Source: Opitutales bacterium
Lineage (GTDB): Bacteria; Verrucomicrobiota; Verrucomicrobiia; Opitutales; Intestinicryptomonadaceae
Assembly: GCA_015061945.1 (NCBI GenBank)
Contig: SUVP01000006.1
Coordinates: 62,001-126,000, forward strand
DNA: 64,000 nucleotides
Direction: 5' to 3'
The translations under genes were made by a program, and so were the position numbers. The notes beneath the pieces were generated by a model. That model ran no database searches. It was not told the DNA's origin and worked only from the letters and a program-made list of their open reading frames with translations. Shown piece after piece: positions 9,628 to 17,199 of this stretch; position 1 is the stretch's first letter, and every line of letters begins with the position of its first letter.

Positions 9628-10842
9628 ATGAAAATGAAAATTTCTAAAACAGCTATAGTTTCGGCGACATTTGCAATCTTTGCAATATCGGCATACGCAC
9701 AAGACGCACAAGCACCAGCTCAACAGCCAGCAAAAGCTCCAGAAGCACCAGCGGTAGAAGCAAATAAGAATGAAGATCGTTCATACCTTGCAGACTACGA
9801 GGGTAAGCAGGCGAATGTCGTTTTGTTCGACGAAAAATCGAAAAAGGAAACACCAGTAACAGTGAAGTCTGTTGAAAGCAACGAAGTAATTTTCGTTGGT
9901 GGCGGTGGTGAGCTATCGGTTTCCAAGAAAAAGACATCCTCGATGAAGGTAATTTATAGACCAGATTCACAAACATGGGTGTCGGCTCGCAATGCGTATA
10001 ATCGTGGTAATTGGGACGAATCAGTAGCATATATGCGTCAGTTGATATATCCAATTATTCCACTTATGTCGTTGCCTGCTGAAACATTCAAAGGGCACGT
10101 TATGCTCGAAATGTATTTGCAAGCGTTGATGAATGCTGACCGCATGGTTGAAGCAGAATCTATCGTTTCGGCAATTTCTCTCAGCGATTGTGCACACGAG
10201 TTGGTTTCTTCGGCACTTGCAGTAGCAGAAATGCTCGCTCAAAAAGATAAGATAAAAGAAGCTTTGGCAATAATCGAACGTGTTCCATTCACAGGCGATA
10301 AAATCGAAAATATCCCAGATATGATGAAAGTGCTTTCAGTACTTCGCAAAAAAGGAATGGCAAAAGAATGTGCAGTTTATTACACAAAGTTGATGAACAT
10401 CGAAAGTCCACAAAAGAACGAAGCAACTCTTTGGATGGTATATTGCGACTTGAGCTTGGGCAAAAAGATGTCGGCAGAAATTTATCTCAATCAAATTAAG
10501 CTTGAAAAAACAGCGTCTGAATTCTCGCTTTTGCAGTTGACAAAAGGTATGTTGGAATCGGCAAAAGATAAGCCAGATTTGAGAGTTGTGTTAGACCTTT
10601 ACGCTGAAGGTATTGTATTTGGTTCTTTGGCAAGCCCATGGATGCCAGAATTGCTCTATAATACAGGTATGGCATACAAAAAGTATGGCAAACAATATGC
10701 AGCAAATGAAATCTTTGCTCAAATGCTCGCATTCTATCCAGATGATGTTCTTACACAAAAGGGTCAGAAAGAAATCGTAAAAGCTGAACGCAAAAAGGTA
10801 AAGAAAGCTGACGAGGACGACGAAGACGAGGACGACGAATAA
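9628..10842 (+). CDS. Secreted TPR-like protein with acidic C-terminal tail
   Basis: 404 residues with signal peptide (SAYAQ near 21-25), then an Ala/Pro-rich linker (about 25-45), a small beta-rich segment about 55-105 (KQANVVLFDEKSKKETPVTV ...) that may be a domain binding a surface or partner, and a helical TPR-like body to about residue 385. The last dozen residues are almost all Asp/Glu (DEDDEDEDDE), preceded by a Lys-rich stretch. It lies 6 bases downstream of the 1009-residue TPR gene and 19 bases upstream of the membrane-anchored gene, so all three are probably one operon. Function not known; a role in the same envelope complex is inferred from context. The acidic tail could bind cations or a basic partner. 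Confidence 0.75.
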   Translation: MKMKISKTAIVSATFAIFAISAYAQDAQAPAQQPAKAPEAPAVEANKNEDRSYLADYEGKQANVVLFDEKSKKETPVTVKSVESNEVIFVGGGGELSVSKKKTSSMKVIYRPDSQTWVSARNAYNRGNWDESVAYMRQLIYPIIPLMSLPAETFKGHVMLEMYLQALMNADRMVEAESIVSAISLSDCAHELVSSALAVAEMLAQKDKIKEALAIIERVPFTGDKIENIPDMMKVLSVLRKKGMAKECAVYYTKLMNIESPQKNEATLWMVYCDLSLGKKMSAEIYLNQIKLEKTASEFSLLQLTKGMLESAKDKPDLRVVLDLYAEGIVFGSLASPWMPELLYNTGMAYKKYGKQYAANEIFAQMLAFYPDDVLTQKGQKEIVKAERKKVKKADEDDEDEDDE

Positions 10843-10861
10843 TTTTTAAAAATATCTCAAT

Positions 10862-12268
10862 ATGAAACTCCACCACTTTAGACCAAAAAAGGAAAAACGC
10901 GGACTCTTATACCAAGTGTTTGTTGTCGTAGCGATTATTCAAGTATCGCTATTGATAGCACTCAGTGGATATATCGTGTCTAAATCGATTATTGAAGAGC
11001 AGAAGTTTGAAGCTCCGCCTACAATCGAAAAAGTGCAAAACGCACAAAAAGAACACAGAGTTCGTGTGGAACGCCACCAGAAAAAGTCTCGCAAGATGAC
11101 AAAACGTATTCAGGTTGCGAACCCGCAGAACATCAATGCTCCACAGATTAACGTAACAGTTCCAGCTGCAACATCGATTGGCGGTGGTATATCGACAATT
11201 TCCGAAAAGGGAATGACTGAAGGTATGAAAATCGCCGTAACAACTGTTGATATTGGTGGTATTAAAAGTAAAACTGAAAAAGTTCTTATCTGTCTCGACG
11301 CTGGTCCATACCTTATGACTGACGAACGCGGTGGTTTGGATACTTACCGAGTAATTAGAGAAGATATTAAGCGATTGGTAAATAACTTGCCGTCAACAGT
11401 TCTTTTTAACCTTATGGCATTTGATATAAGCCATGGTGCAAGAATGGACTTGTTCCAACAAAATCTCGTAGCGGCAACTCAATTCAACAAGAAAATTGCT
11501 TGCGATTGGATTGACCCAATCAACGCATCGCTCCAAAAGATTGGTCCGTTGCGTCATAACTATAAGCTTAAGTATGAATTCTTGAAACAACCTCCACACG
11601 CAAACGGGTACAATCCAAGTATCTCGAATATTTATCGTATTTACCAAGCAGCGTTGGAACAAGGTGCAGATACAATCTATATTCTTACTACAAGTTGGGT
11701 TGACCCAGACAGAATTAAGTTGCCTTGGACAGATGCAGAAACAGAGCGTTATCGTAAACAAATGGAAAGATACGAACAGCAACTCGAACGTGGACGCAAA
11801 GCTCAAGGTTGGACAGAAGAAAAACAACAAGAGTACGATACTGCTAACGCAAAAGCTCGACAAGAAGGTATCAAAAAAGCTCGCGATTGGATAGCAAAGG
11901 AAAACAAAATGCGTAAAGCAAAAGGTGTTCCGCTCTACACAGGTACTCCGTCGCAGGCAATGTATGAAAATAAATTCTATAAGCAACCTCAACCAGCTCC
12001 TCCAAACGTTAAAGGTTTGAAGCGTCCTGCAGTAAACTTTAAATCGTACGGACGTGCTGGATTGTTCAAGTTCTACAACAAGCTCTTTAAGGAAGTCTAT
12101 TTTGACAAAAAAATGAAACCACCAGTCGTTCATATGATCGTATTCCGTGGTAAAAACGAAGAATGGACTCCGGCTCAAAATAAAGTTGTTCGCCAATTCA
12201 CAAACGCAAATATGGGCGGACGTAGCCGTGTTCTTAAAGGCTTAAAATCTGTCAAGGAATACGAATAA
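10862..12268 (+). CDS. Membrane-anchored protein with degenerate von Willebrand factor A-like domain
   Basis: 468 residues. A basic N-terminus is followed by a single transmembrane helix (about 17-40), a charged helical stalk (45-85), and from about residue 140 an alpha/beta region resembling a vWA fold: KVLICLDAGPYLM occupies the position of the MIDAS DxSxS strand, then VLFNLMAFD and ADTIYILTTSW. The metal-binding DxSxS is not preserved (DAGPY), so metal-dependent binding is doubtful. Around 290-360 there is a long highly charged helical stretch rich in Lys, Glu, Gln and Arg, then a Pro-rich linker. Gene order with two exported TPR proteins suggests an inner-membrane partner of a periplasmic complex. 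The vWA assignment is tentative. Confidence 0.6.
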   Translation: MKLHHFRPKKEKRGLLYQVFVVVAIIQVSLLIALSGYIVSKSIIEEQKFEAPPTIEKVQNAQKEHRVRVERHQKKSRKMTKRIQVANPQNINAPQINVTVPAATSIGGGISTISEKGMTEGMKIAVTTVDIGGIKSKTEKVLICLDAGPYLMTDERGGLDTYRVIREDIKRLVNNLPSTVLFNLMAFDISHGARMDLFQQNLVAATQFNKKIACDWIDPINASLQKIGPLRHNYKLKYEFLKQPPHANGYNPSISNIYRIYQAALEQGADTIYILTTSWVDPDRIKLPWTDAETERYRKQMERYEQQLERGRKAQGWTEEKQQEYDTANAKARQEGIKKARDWIAKENKMRKAKGVPLYTGTPSQAMYENKFYKQPQPAPPNVKGLKRPAVNFKSYGRAGLFKFYNKLFKEVYFDKKMKPPVVHMIVFRGKNEEWTPAQNKVVRQFTNANMGGRSRVLKGLKSVKEYE

Positions 12269-12284
12269 TTTTTTATATGATAGG

Positions 12285-12334
12285 CACCAGCAAGCGTATT
12301 GCTTGTTGACTATGGGTTGCCGAACTTCACGAAG
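12285..12334 (+). other. Structured 3' region between the TPR/vWA set and its terminator
   Basis: An 8-bp stem CAGCAAGC / GCTTGTTG (12288-12295 with 12301-12308, one G:U pair) around GTATT lies just before the intrinsic terminator. It may be part of the 3' UTR or a small RNA; nothing more can be supported. Confidence 0.3.
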
Positions 12335-12363
12335 AACTCTCCAAGGTGTTGGAGAGTTTTTTT
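12335..12363 (+). terminator. Intrinsic terminator after the TPR/TPR/vWA set
   Basis: Stem AACTCTCCAA / TTGGAGAGTT, loop GGTG, followed by seven T residues. Confidence 0.9.
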
Positions 12364-12442
12364 ATGATAGTTGTTGATATACGTTGGAAAGTTTTTTTAC
12401 GGTTATTGATTTTTTTTAGGGCGTAATATCTGAAATGATTTA

Positions 12443-12471
12443 TTGACGAGCGATAGGTTAAGTTGTAGTTT
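12443..12471 (+). promoter_or_regulatory. Candidate promoter of the DUF1080 hydrolase gene (leaderless type)
   Basis: -35 TTGACG (12443-12448), 17-bp spacer, -10 TAGTTT (12466-12471). Only 8 bases separate the -10 box from the ATG at 12480, so transcription would begin at or within a base or two of the start codon. This also argues against the in-frame TTG at 12474 as the start. Confidence 0.6.
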
Positions 12472-12479
12472 TTTTGTGT

Positions 12480-13487
12480 ATGAAAAAAATAATATCTATA
12501 TTGGCGGTGGTTGCTTCGGCAACTGGATTGTTTGCTCAAACAGATCCACTTGTTGGATTCTATACGGGCAAGGTTATTAACGGATTTGGTTATCCATTTA
12601 GAGAGTCTCCAGACTTGTGCATAGAAATAACTCGATTTGGCGACAAGTATCAAGCAAAGCTTACCGAGAAGCCACTTGCTCGTGCCGATACATACGGATT
12701 TGTCAAAGACCTTGTTGCGACAGACGGCAAGTTGACGTTTAAAGATTTTGGTGATAGATTAAAACTCAGCGGTGAAATCACAGCTAAAGGTGGAGTCCTC
12801 AAAAGCAAGGATAGAAAAGGCAAAGACGTTATCGCTGAATTTAAGAAGACAGTGATTGTATCGCCAACAATGGGTTTGCAAGCTCCGCCAAATGCAATCG
12901 TTCTTTTTGACGGAACAAACACAGACCAATGGGAACACGTTGGTGGTGCAAAATGTTGTTGGGAAATCAAAGACGGTGCAATGATTTCGCGTCCACAAAA
13001 AGTAAACGGCAAACGTAAGGACGGCACAATCTTCACAAAGAAAAAGTTTGGTGCAGTTCGTATGCACCTCGAATTTAAAATTCCAGCAGAATATGACAAG
13101 GGAGAAGCTCGTGGAAATTCAGGTGTACACTTCGGACCATACGAAGTTCAGATTATCGATTCTTTTGGTTCTGAAGGCAACTGGTGGCAATGTGGTGCAA
13201 TTTACAGAATCCACGCACCAAAGGTAAATGCGTCGCTCGAACCAGAAGCTTGGCAAACATACGATATCGAATACACGCCAGCAAAATTTATGAATGGCAA
13301 AATGGTCGCATATCCGGAAATAACAGTTTACCAAAATGGCGTAAGAATTCAGTATAAAGAGCCAGTTTTCCACAAAACAAATGTTAATAACAAAACAGAG
13401 CCACTCCTCGACGAGCTTGTTCCATTGGGCTTGCAAGACCATGCACACCCAGTTGCGTTCAGAAATGTTTGGGTTGTTGCTCAATAA
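12480..13487 (+). CDS. Secreted 3-keto-disaccharide hydrolase (DUF1080 family)
   Basis: 335 residues with a Sec signal peptide (MKKIISILAVV ... GLFAQ, about 1-20). An N-terminal beta-rich region (about 25-125) precedes the DUF1080/3KDH lectin-like jelly-roll: LFDGTNTDQWEH, KDGTIFTKKKFGAVRMHLEF, NSGVHFGPYEVQIIDSFG, GAIYRIHAPKVNASLEPE and WQTYDIEY are the typical family blocks. Characterised members cleave 3-keto-glycosides produced by Gfo/Idh/MocA-type dehydrogenases; such a dehydrogenase lies at 48811-50112. The start is ATG 12480 because it gives the canonical signal peptide and fits the promoter; an in-frame TTG two codons upstream would add only two residues. It stands between two terminators, so it is its own unit within the secreted-hydrolase region. 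Substrate unknown. Confidence 0.85.
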   Translation: MKKIISILAVVASATGLFAQTDPLVGFYTGKVINGFGYPFRESPDLCIEITRFGDKYQAKLTEKPLARADTYGFVKDLVATDGKLTFKDFGDRLKLSGEITAKGGVLKSKDRKGKDVIAEFKKTVIVSPTMGLQAPPNAIVLFDGTNTDQWEHVGGAKCCWEIKDGAMISRPQKVNGKRKDGTIFTKKKFGAVRMHLEFKIPAEYDKGEARGNSGVHFGPYEVQIIDSFGSEGNWWQCGAIYRIHAPKVNASLEPEAWQTYDIEYTPAKFMNGKMVAYPEITVYQNGVRIQYKEPVFHKTNVNNKTEPLLDELVPLGLQDHAHPVAFRNVWVVAQ

Positions 13488-13501
13488 GATTTTATCCACA
13501 A

Positions 13502-13524
13502 AAAGCCGTCTTAACGACGGCTTT
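13502..13524 (+). terminator. Intrinsic terminator after the DUF1080 gene
   Basis: Nine-bp stem AAAGCCGTC / GACGGCTTT with loop TTAAC. The following tract is T-rich but interrupted (CTTGTTCTG). Confidence 0.75.
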
Positions 13525-13570
13525 CTTGTTCTGTAAAATATCTTAAAATTGCAGATGATAATGAAAAAAC

Positions 13571-13599
13571 TTGACAAGAAATAAAATCTGCTCTAACGT
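13571..13599 (+). promoter_or_regulatory. Candidate promoter of the DUF5696-like gene (leaderless type)
   Basis: Consensus -35 TTGACA (13571-13576), 17-bp spacer, -10 TAACGT (13594-13599), ATG at 13610. The leader would be about 3 bases. The -35 box includes the in-frame TTG at 13571, so that codon cannot be the translation start of this transcript. Confidence 0.65.
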
Positions 13600-13609
13600 T
13601 TGCTCAATT

Positions 13610-15424
13610 ATGAAAAAGAAATTGCTATTAATACTATCATTGTTTGTCTCTGCTTTAGTTTTCGCACAGAACGTAGATGTTGAAATGAAGTTTTCGGACA
13701 AACGTGTCGAAAAGAAAACATACCAGCTCAAAGATGTTGGCAACAACACTTACAGACTTTTTATTCCATTGTGCGAAATTCCAACGAATGTCGACAAGTT
13801 GACAATTATCCCAGAGTTCGCTCGTGCAAAAGTAGGCGATGAAGGGTATTTTGTTCTCCCCAATGGCGTGCTTACAAAATTCAAAGAACGTAAAGACGGC
13901 AGATTCCTTGCATCTCGTGCACACTTGGCAGTTCTCGGCTCGAAGACTCCAGCAGGCACATACGCTGCAATCGTAAAAGGTATGCCATATTCTTTCTCGA
14001 GTGGAAATTTCAAAAAAGGAAATGATTACCACCAAGAAATATATTTCAATTTTAAACATCGCAAAGCATACGATGATATTTTTATCGATTATGTAAAACT
14101 CGAAGGCGATGACGCAAATTATTCTGGAATGGGTAAAGCATATCGCGACTACAAGCTTGCATCGGGTGCAGTTAAGACAATTAGAGAAAAAGTAAAAACA
14201 CGTCCGGCACTTGAGTATTGTGTTACAGCTCCAGAAATTAGAATTCGTCAGGGTTGGAAACCAGCTCCGCCAAAAGTAAGACACCAAACACTCGCAAACG
14301 AGCCTGAAATGAAAGTCGTTGTAACTTTTGATAGAGTTGGGGACATCGTTGCAGAGTTGAAAAAACAAGGTGTTGATAAAGCACAGCTTTGTCTTGTTGG
14401 CTGGAATATCCGTGGGCACGACGGACGTTATCCACAGATGTTCCCAGTAGAGCCAGCGTTGGGAGGCGAAGCAAAATTGCGTTCGCTCATAAAAAATACT
14501 CTCGCTGACGGGTATCAAATTGTTTGCCACACAAACAGCACCGACGCATACGAAATTGCAGATTCGTGGGACGAAGAATATATCATCAAAAATCCAGATG
14601 GTTCACTTGCTAAAAATGAGACCCCATGGAGCGGTGGAGAAATGTACCAAGTTTGCTGGCGTAGAGCATACGAAAGATTCGGTATTCACGACTTGAAAAA
14701 AGTTGCCGACTTGGGCTTTAAAGGTATGCACTATATCGACGTTGTGTCGTGCGTTTATCCACGCGATTGTTTCGACCCACGCCACCCAACAAATCCAAAC
14801 GAAGCATCGTGGTATATGAACAAAATTTTCGACTACTGCAATGATACATTCGGCGGTTCGATGTCGGAAGGTGGATACGATCACTGCTTCAGTTCGGTCG
14901 ATTCAATCTTGTACGTTTCGTTTATCTTGGGTAATGACAAGAACAGAAATATGCTCGATAGATTAGTTCCATTGTGGCAAATTGCATATCACGGAATTGT
15001 GTTGTCTAATCCAGGTCCATACACAGTGAATTACAAGATAAAAGAAAAAGACGCACAGTTGAAATTTATCGAGTTTGGTGGACGCCCTAATTTCTACTTC
15101 CACTCAAAATTCCGTGAAGGTGCAAGCAACTGGATGGGCGAAAACGATATTACTTGCCAAACAGACGAAAAGCTTAAAGCTGACGTAGCACTTATCAAAG
15201 AAGCATACGATGAACACAACAAGATTGCACATTTGCAATATGAGTTTATGGACTTCCACGACGAGATTGCTCCAAACGTTTTCATCACTCGTTATTCAGA
15301 CGGAACAGAGATTATCACAAACTATACAACTGAACCATTCTTGTACAAAAATTGTCAGATTGAAGGGAAGTCGTATAGAGTTTTTAAGCCATCGCTCTTG
15401 AGCTGGTTTACAAATCTCTTCTAA
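13610..15424 (+). CDS. Secreted putative glycoside hydrolase with DUF5696-like (TIM-barrel) domain
   Basis: 604 residues with Sec signal peptide (MKKKLLLILSLFVSALVFAQ). The N-terminal third is beta-rich and probably carbohydrate-binding. From about residue 230 the pattern fits a glycosidase barrel: KVVVTFDRVGDIVAELKKQG, AQLCLVGWNIRGHDGRYP, LADGYQIVCHTNSTDAYEIA, GFKGMHYIDVVSCVYPRD and SMSEGGYDHCFSSVDSI. The arrangement resembles DUF5696 and GH101-like families, in which Asp after a beta-strand (here in HYIDVVS) and a later Glu (MSEGG) act in catalysis; this residue assignment is inference. The C-terminal part forms a small beta domain. It lies in a run of secreted carbohydrate-active genes, each with its own promoter and terminator. 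ATG 13610 is preferred over TTG 13571 because of the signal peptide and promoter. Substrate unknown. Confidence 0.65.
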   Translation: MKKKLLLILSLFVSALVFAQNVDVEMKFSDKRVEKKTYQLKDVGNNTYRLFIPLCEIPTNVDKLTIIPEFARAKVGDEGYFVLPNGVLTKFKERKDGRFLASRAHLAVLGSKTPAGTYAAIVKGMPYSFSSGNFKKGNDYHQEIYFNFKHRKAYDDIFIDYVKLEGDDANYSGMGKAYRDYKLASGAVKTIREKVKTRPALEYCVTAPEIRIRQGWKPAPPKVRHQTLANEPEMKVVVTFDRVGDIVAELKKQGVDKAQLCLVGWNIRGHDGRYPQMFPVEPALGGEAKLRSLIKNTLADGYQIVCHTNSTDAYEIADSWDEEYIIKNPDGSLAKNETPWSGGEMYQVCWRRAYERFGIHDLKKVADLGFKGMHYIDVVSCVYPRDCFDPRHPTNPNEASWYMNKIFDYCNDTFGGSMSEGGYDHCFSSVDSILYVSFILGNDKNRNMLDRLVPLWQIAYHGIVLSNPGPYTVNYKIKEKDAQLKFIEFGGRPNFYFHSKFREGASNWMGENDITCQTDEKLKADVALIKEAYDEHNKIAHLQYEFMDFHDEIAPNVFITRYSDGTEIITNYTTEPFLYKNCQIEGKSYRVFKPSLLSWFTNLF

Positions 15425-15438
15425 AATTTTTCTGATAA

Positions 15439-15467
15439 AATGCTTCGCAAATGCGGGGCATTTTTTG
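15439..15467 (+). terminator. Intrinsic terminator after the DUF5696-like gene
   Basis: Stem AATGCTTCGCA / TGCGGGGCATT with two G:U pairs and a very short loop, followed by TTTTTTG. Confidence 0.8.
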
Positions 15468-15468
15468 T

Positions 15469-15497
15469 TTGTACAGGTTTCGTTTGTTATGTAGATT
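15469..15497 (+). promoter_or_regulatory. Candidate promoter of the SGNH hydrolase gene (leaderless type)
   Basis: -35 TTGTAC (15469-15474), 17-bp spacer, -10 TAGATT (15492-15497), then six T residues and the ATG at 15504. The predicted transcription start coincides with the start codon. The promoter abuts the preceding terminator. Confidence 0.55.
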
Positions 15498-15503
15498 TTT
15501 TTT

Positions 15504-16634
15504 ATGAAATTAAAACTTATATTTTGTTTGTTAGCATTTGTTGGAGCGTTCACTTTTGTAAATGCTCAAGAAGATATTTCTAAACTCGACAAAAATTTTG
15601 CCGTACAGAAAGTCGGCAATTTAGATGTTGTATATAAAGATGCGTTGTCAGAGCCATTCGTATTAGAAGGTTTCCCATTTCGGAAAAAAGGCGAGCCATT
15701 GCGTCGATTGCCAAGCTATATAAAGCCTGAAGATATTAGTAATGGCGTGTACCATTTGGCAAATCATACATCGGGCGGAGTAATTCGTTTCCGTACAGAT
15801 TCGCCATACTTGACAATTAGAGCAATAATTGGTCATAGGAAAATATCGATGGGGCATATGCCAGCGACAGGGTCGTCAGGCTTCGACCTTATGGCTGATA
15901 AAGACACATACATCAAGACTGTAAACCCTATGCACTACAAGCGTGAAATACCAGAGCCATTAGAAGTGTTGATGACAAAAAACAACCCCAAGACGATGCG
16001 TGATTATACCCTTTATCTCCCACTTTATAATAGTGTGAAATCTATCGAAATTGGTTTTGCACCGAGTGCAAAAGTGGAAGCTCCAACGCCACACAAAGTG
16101 AAGAAGCCGATTGTGTTCTATGGTTCATCAATTACGCATGGTGCGTGTGCGTCGAGAACATCTCTCCCATACACAGCGTTAGTTTGTCGTGATGTTGATG
16201 CTCCAATGGTAAACTTGGGTTTTTCGGGCAATGCAAAAGGTGAGCCAAAAATGGCAGAGCTTATTGCAAGTCTCGATATGTCGGTATTTGTTTATGATTA
16301 CGACTATAACGCACCAACGGCGGAACACCTTGCTAAAACGCACGAACCATTTTTCAAGATTATCCGCAAGGCACAACCGAACTTGCCGATAATTATGCTT
16401 TCTCGTGTATCGCATGCAATCGATGAACGTGCAAATATCGTAAAACAAACTTATGAGAACGCAAAAAAAGCAGGCGATAAAAACGTATGGTTTATCGACG
16501 GACGAGATCTTTTCAAAGACTTGCCGTTTGCCTTGCTGACAGTCGATCATTGCCATCCAAACGATTTGGGATTTTATTTGATGTATAAAAACGTGATGCC
16601 CGCAATTAAAGAGGCACTCAAAAAATCAAAATAA
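15504..16634 (+). CDS. Secreted SGNH/GDSL-type esterase
   Basis: 376 residues with signal peptide (MKLKLIFCLLAFVGAFTFVNAQ). An N-terminal beta domain (about 25-195) precedes an SGNH hydrolase domain: block I FYGSSITHGACAS (nucleophile Ser in GSSIT, about 210), block II NLGFSGNAKGEP (oxyanion Gly), block III-like YDYDYNAP, and block V DHCHPNDLGF with the Asp-x-x-His pair. The two-domain form resembles SsfX3-like and acetylxylan-type carbohydrate esterases, so removal of acyl groups from polysaccharides is likely. Genes on both sides are also secreted carbohydrate-active proteins. The bidirectional terminator overlaps its stop codon. Enzyme class confident; substrate inferred. Confidence 0.85.
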   Translation: MKLKLIFCLLAFVGAFTFVNAQEDISKLDKNFAVQKVGNLDVVYKDALSEPFVLEGFPFRKKGEPLRRLPSYIKPEDISNGVYHLANHTSGGVIRFRTDSPYLTIRAIIGHRKISMGHMPATGSSGFDLMADKDTYIKTVNPMHYKREIPEPLEVLMTKNNPKTMRDYTLYLPLYNSVKSIEIGFAPSAKVEAPTPHKVKKPIVFYGSSITHGACASRTSLPYTALVCRDVDAPMVNLGFSGNAKGEPKMAELIASLDMSVFVYDYDYNAPTAEHLAKTHEPFFKIIRKAQPNLPIIMLSRVSHAIDERANIVKQTYENAKKAGDKNVWFIDGRDLFKDLPFALLTVDHCHPNDLGFYLMYKNVMPAIKEALKKSK

Positions 16635-16674
16635 AAAAAAGCGTCGGAGCTGTGTGAACTCCGACGCTTTTTTT
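16634..16674. terminator. Bidirectional intrinsic terminator
   Basis: Nine-bp G+C-rich stem GCGTCGGAG / CTCCGACGC, with eight A before and seven T after. It serves the SGNH gene (plus) and the small membrane protein gene (minus). Confidence 0.92.
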
Positions 16675-16676
16675 GA

Positions 16677-17087
16677 TTATTGAAAATCGGGATTGTCCTT
16701 GTAGATAATTATGTAGACGATGTAAAGCCAGCAGAAAAGATACACTGCAAATATCGTTAATAAAATCATCCACGCACCCATTACAAACGGAGCATTTGAG
16801 AGCCCGCGAATTGCTAACGTTAGAACGCTTGCAAGGATTAGCGAAAGTGCATAATTGACAAAAGCTACTACTGAAAATCTCGCAAGGGAGCAGTTCTTCC
16901 AAAAATCTTTTTTAAAGATTACAATGGCGAGTGTTTCGCAAAGTGCGAGTGCGAGCGGAAGCAACGCATACAAAATGTACAAAGTATTTGAAAAGTTGAA
17001 GTTGGTATAATACGAACCTGCGACAGCAATTGGCAAATACGTCAACGGATAAATTAAGTAAAGGATGTTTGTGTTCTTGGTAATCAT
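16677..17087 (-). CDS. Small four-helix integral membrane protein, unknown function
   Basis: About 136 residues with four predicted hydrophobic helices (roughly 9-28, 35-55, 68-95 and 103-128 from the ATG at 17087), a short positively charged loop (KKDFWKN) and a C-terminus ending DNPDFQ. An in-frame TTG at 17123 would add 12 polar residues; the ATG is preferred because it sits directly before the first helix. It is not recognised as any family. It is transcribed divergently from the LamG lipoprotein gene and shares the terminator with the SGNH gene. Confidence 0.6.
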   Translation of the reverse strand: MITKNTNILYLIYPLTYLPIAVAGSYYTNFNFSNTLYILYALLPLALALCETLAIVIFKKDFWKNCSLARFSVVAFVNYALSLILASVLTLAIRGLSNAPFVMGAWMILLTIFAVYLFCWLYIVYIIIYKDNPDFQ

Positions 17088-17150
17088 CGTAGATAAGTTG
17101 AAGTAGTTTTGTAAAATCGTCAATGTTTAAACGTAAAAAGAAATTTGTAC

Positions 17151-17179
17151 TTGCGTAAGATAATATAGATTTATAGTTT
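17151..17179 (+). promoter_or_regulatory. Candidate promoter of the LamG/metallophosphoesterase pair
   Basis: -35 TTGCGT (17151-17156), 17-bp spacer, -10 TAGTTT (17174-17179). ATG at 17200 leaves a short leader of about 14 bases without a Shine-Dalgarno sequence. Confidence 0.5.
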
Positions 17180-17199
17180 TTAACAGAAGACCTAATTAT

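Noticed and set aside
7894-9723. A 609-codon open frame on the minus strand opposite the large TPR gene
   Set aside because: Cys/Phe-rich, no signal, no domain. It exists because the sense gene avoids codons whose complement is a stop; the sense frame has signal peptide and TPR periodicity.
11393-12196. Antisense open frame of 267 codons opposite the vWA-like gene
   Set aside because: Same cause: cysteine-rich nonsense translation with no start context.
12474-12479. TTG start of the DUF1080 gene
   Set aside because: It adds only two residues before the canonical signal peptide and lies 2 bases after the -10 box.
13571-13609. TTG start of the DUF5696-like gene
   Set aside because: That TTG belongs to the -35 hexamer TTGACA; the ATG at 13610 begins the signal peptide.
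13655-14530. Antisense frame of 291 codons opposite the DUF5696-like gene
   Set aside because: Shadow of a codon-biased gene.
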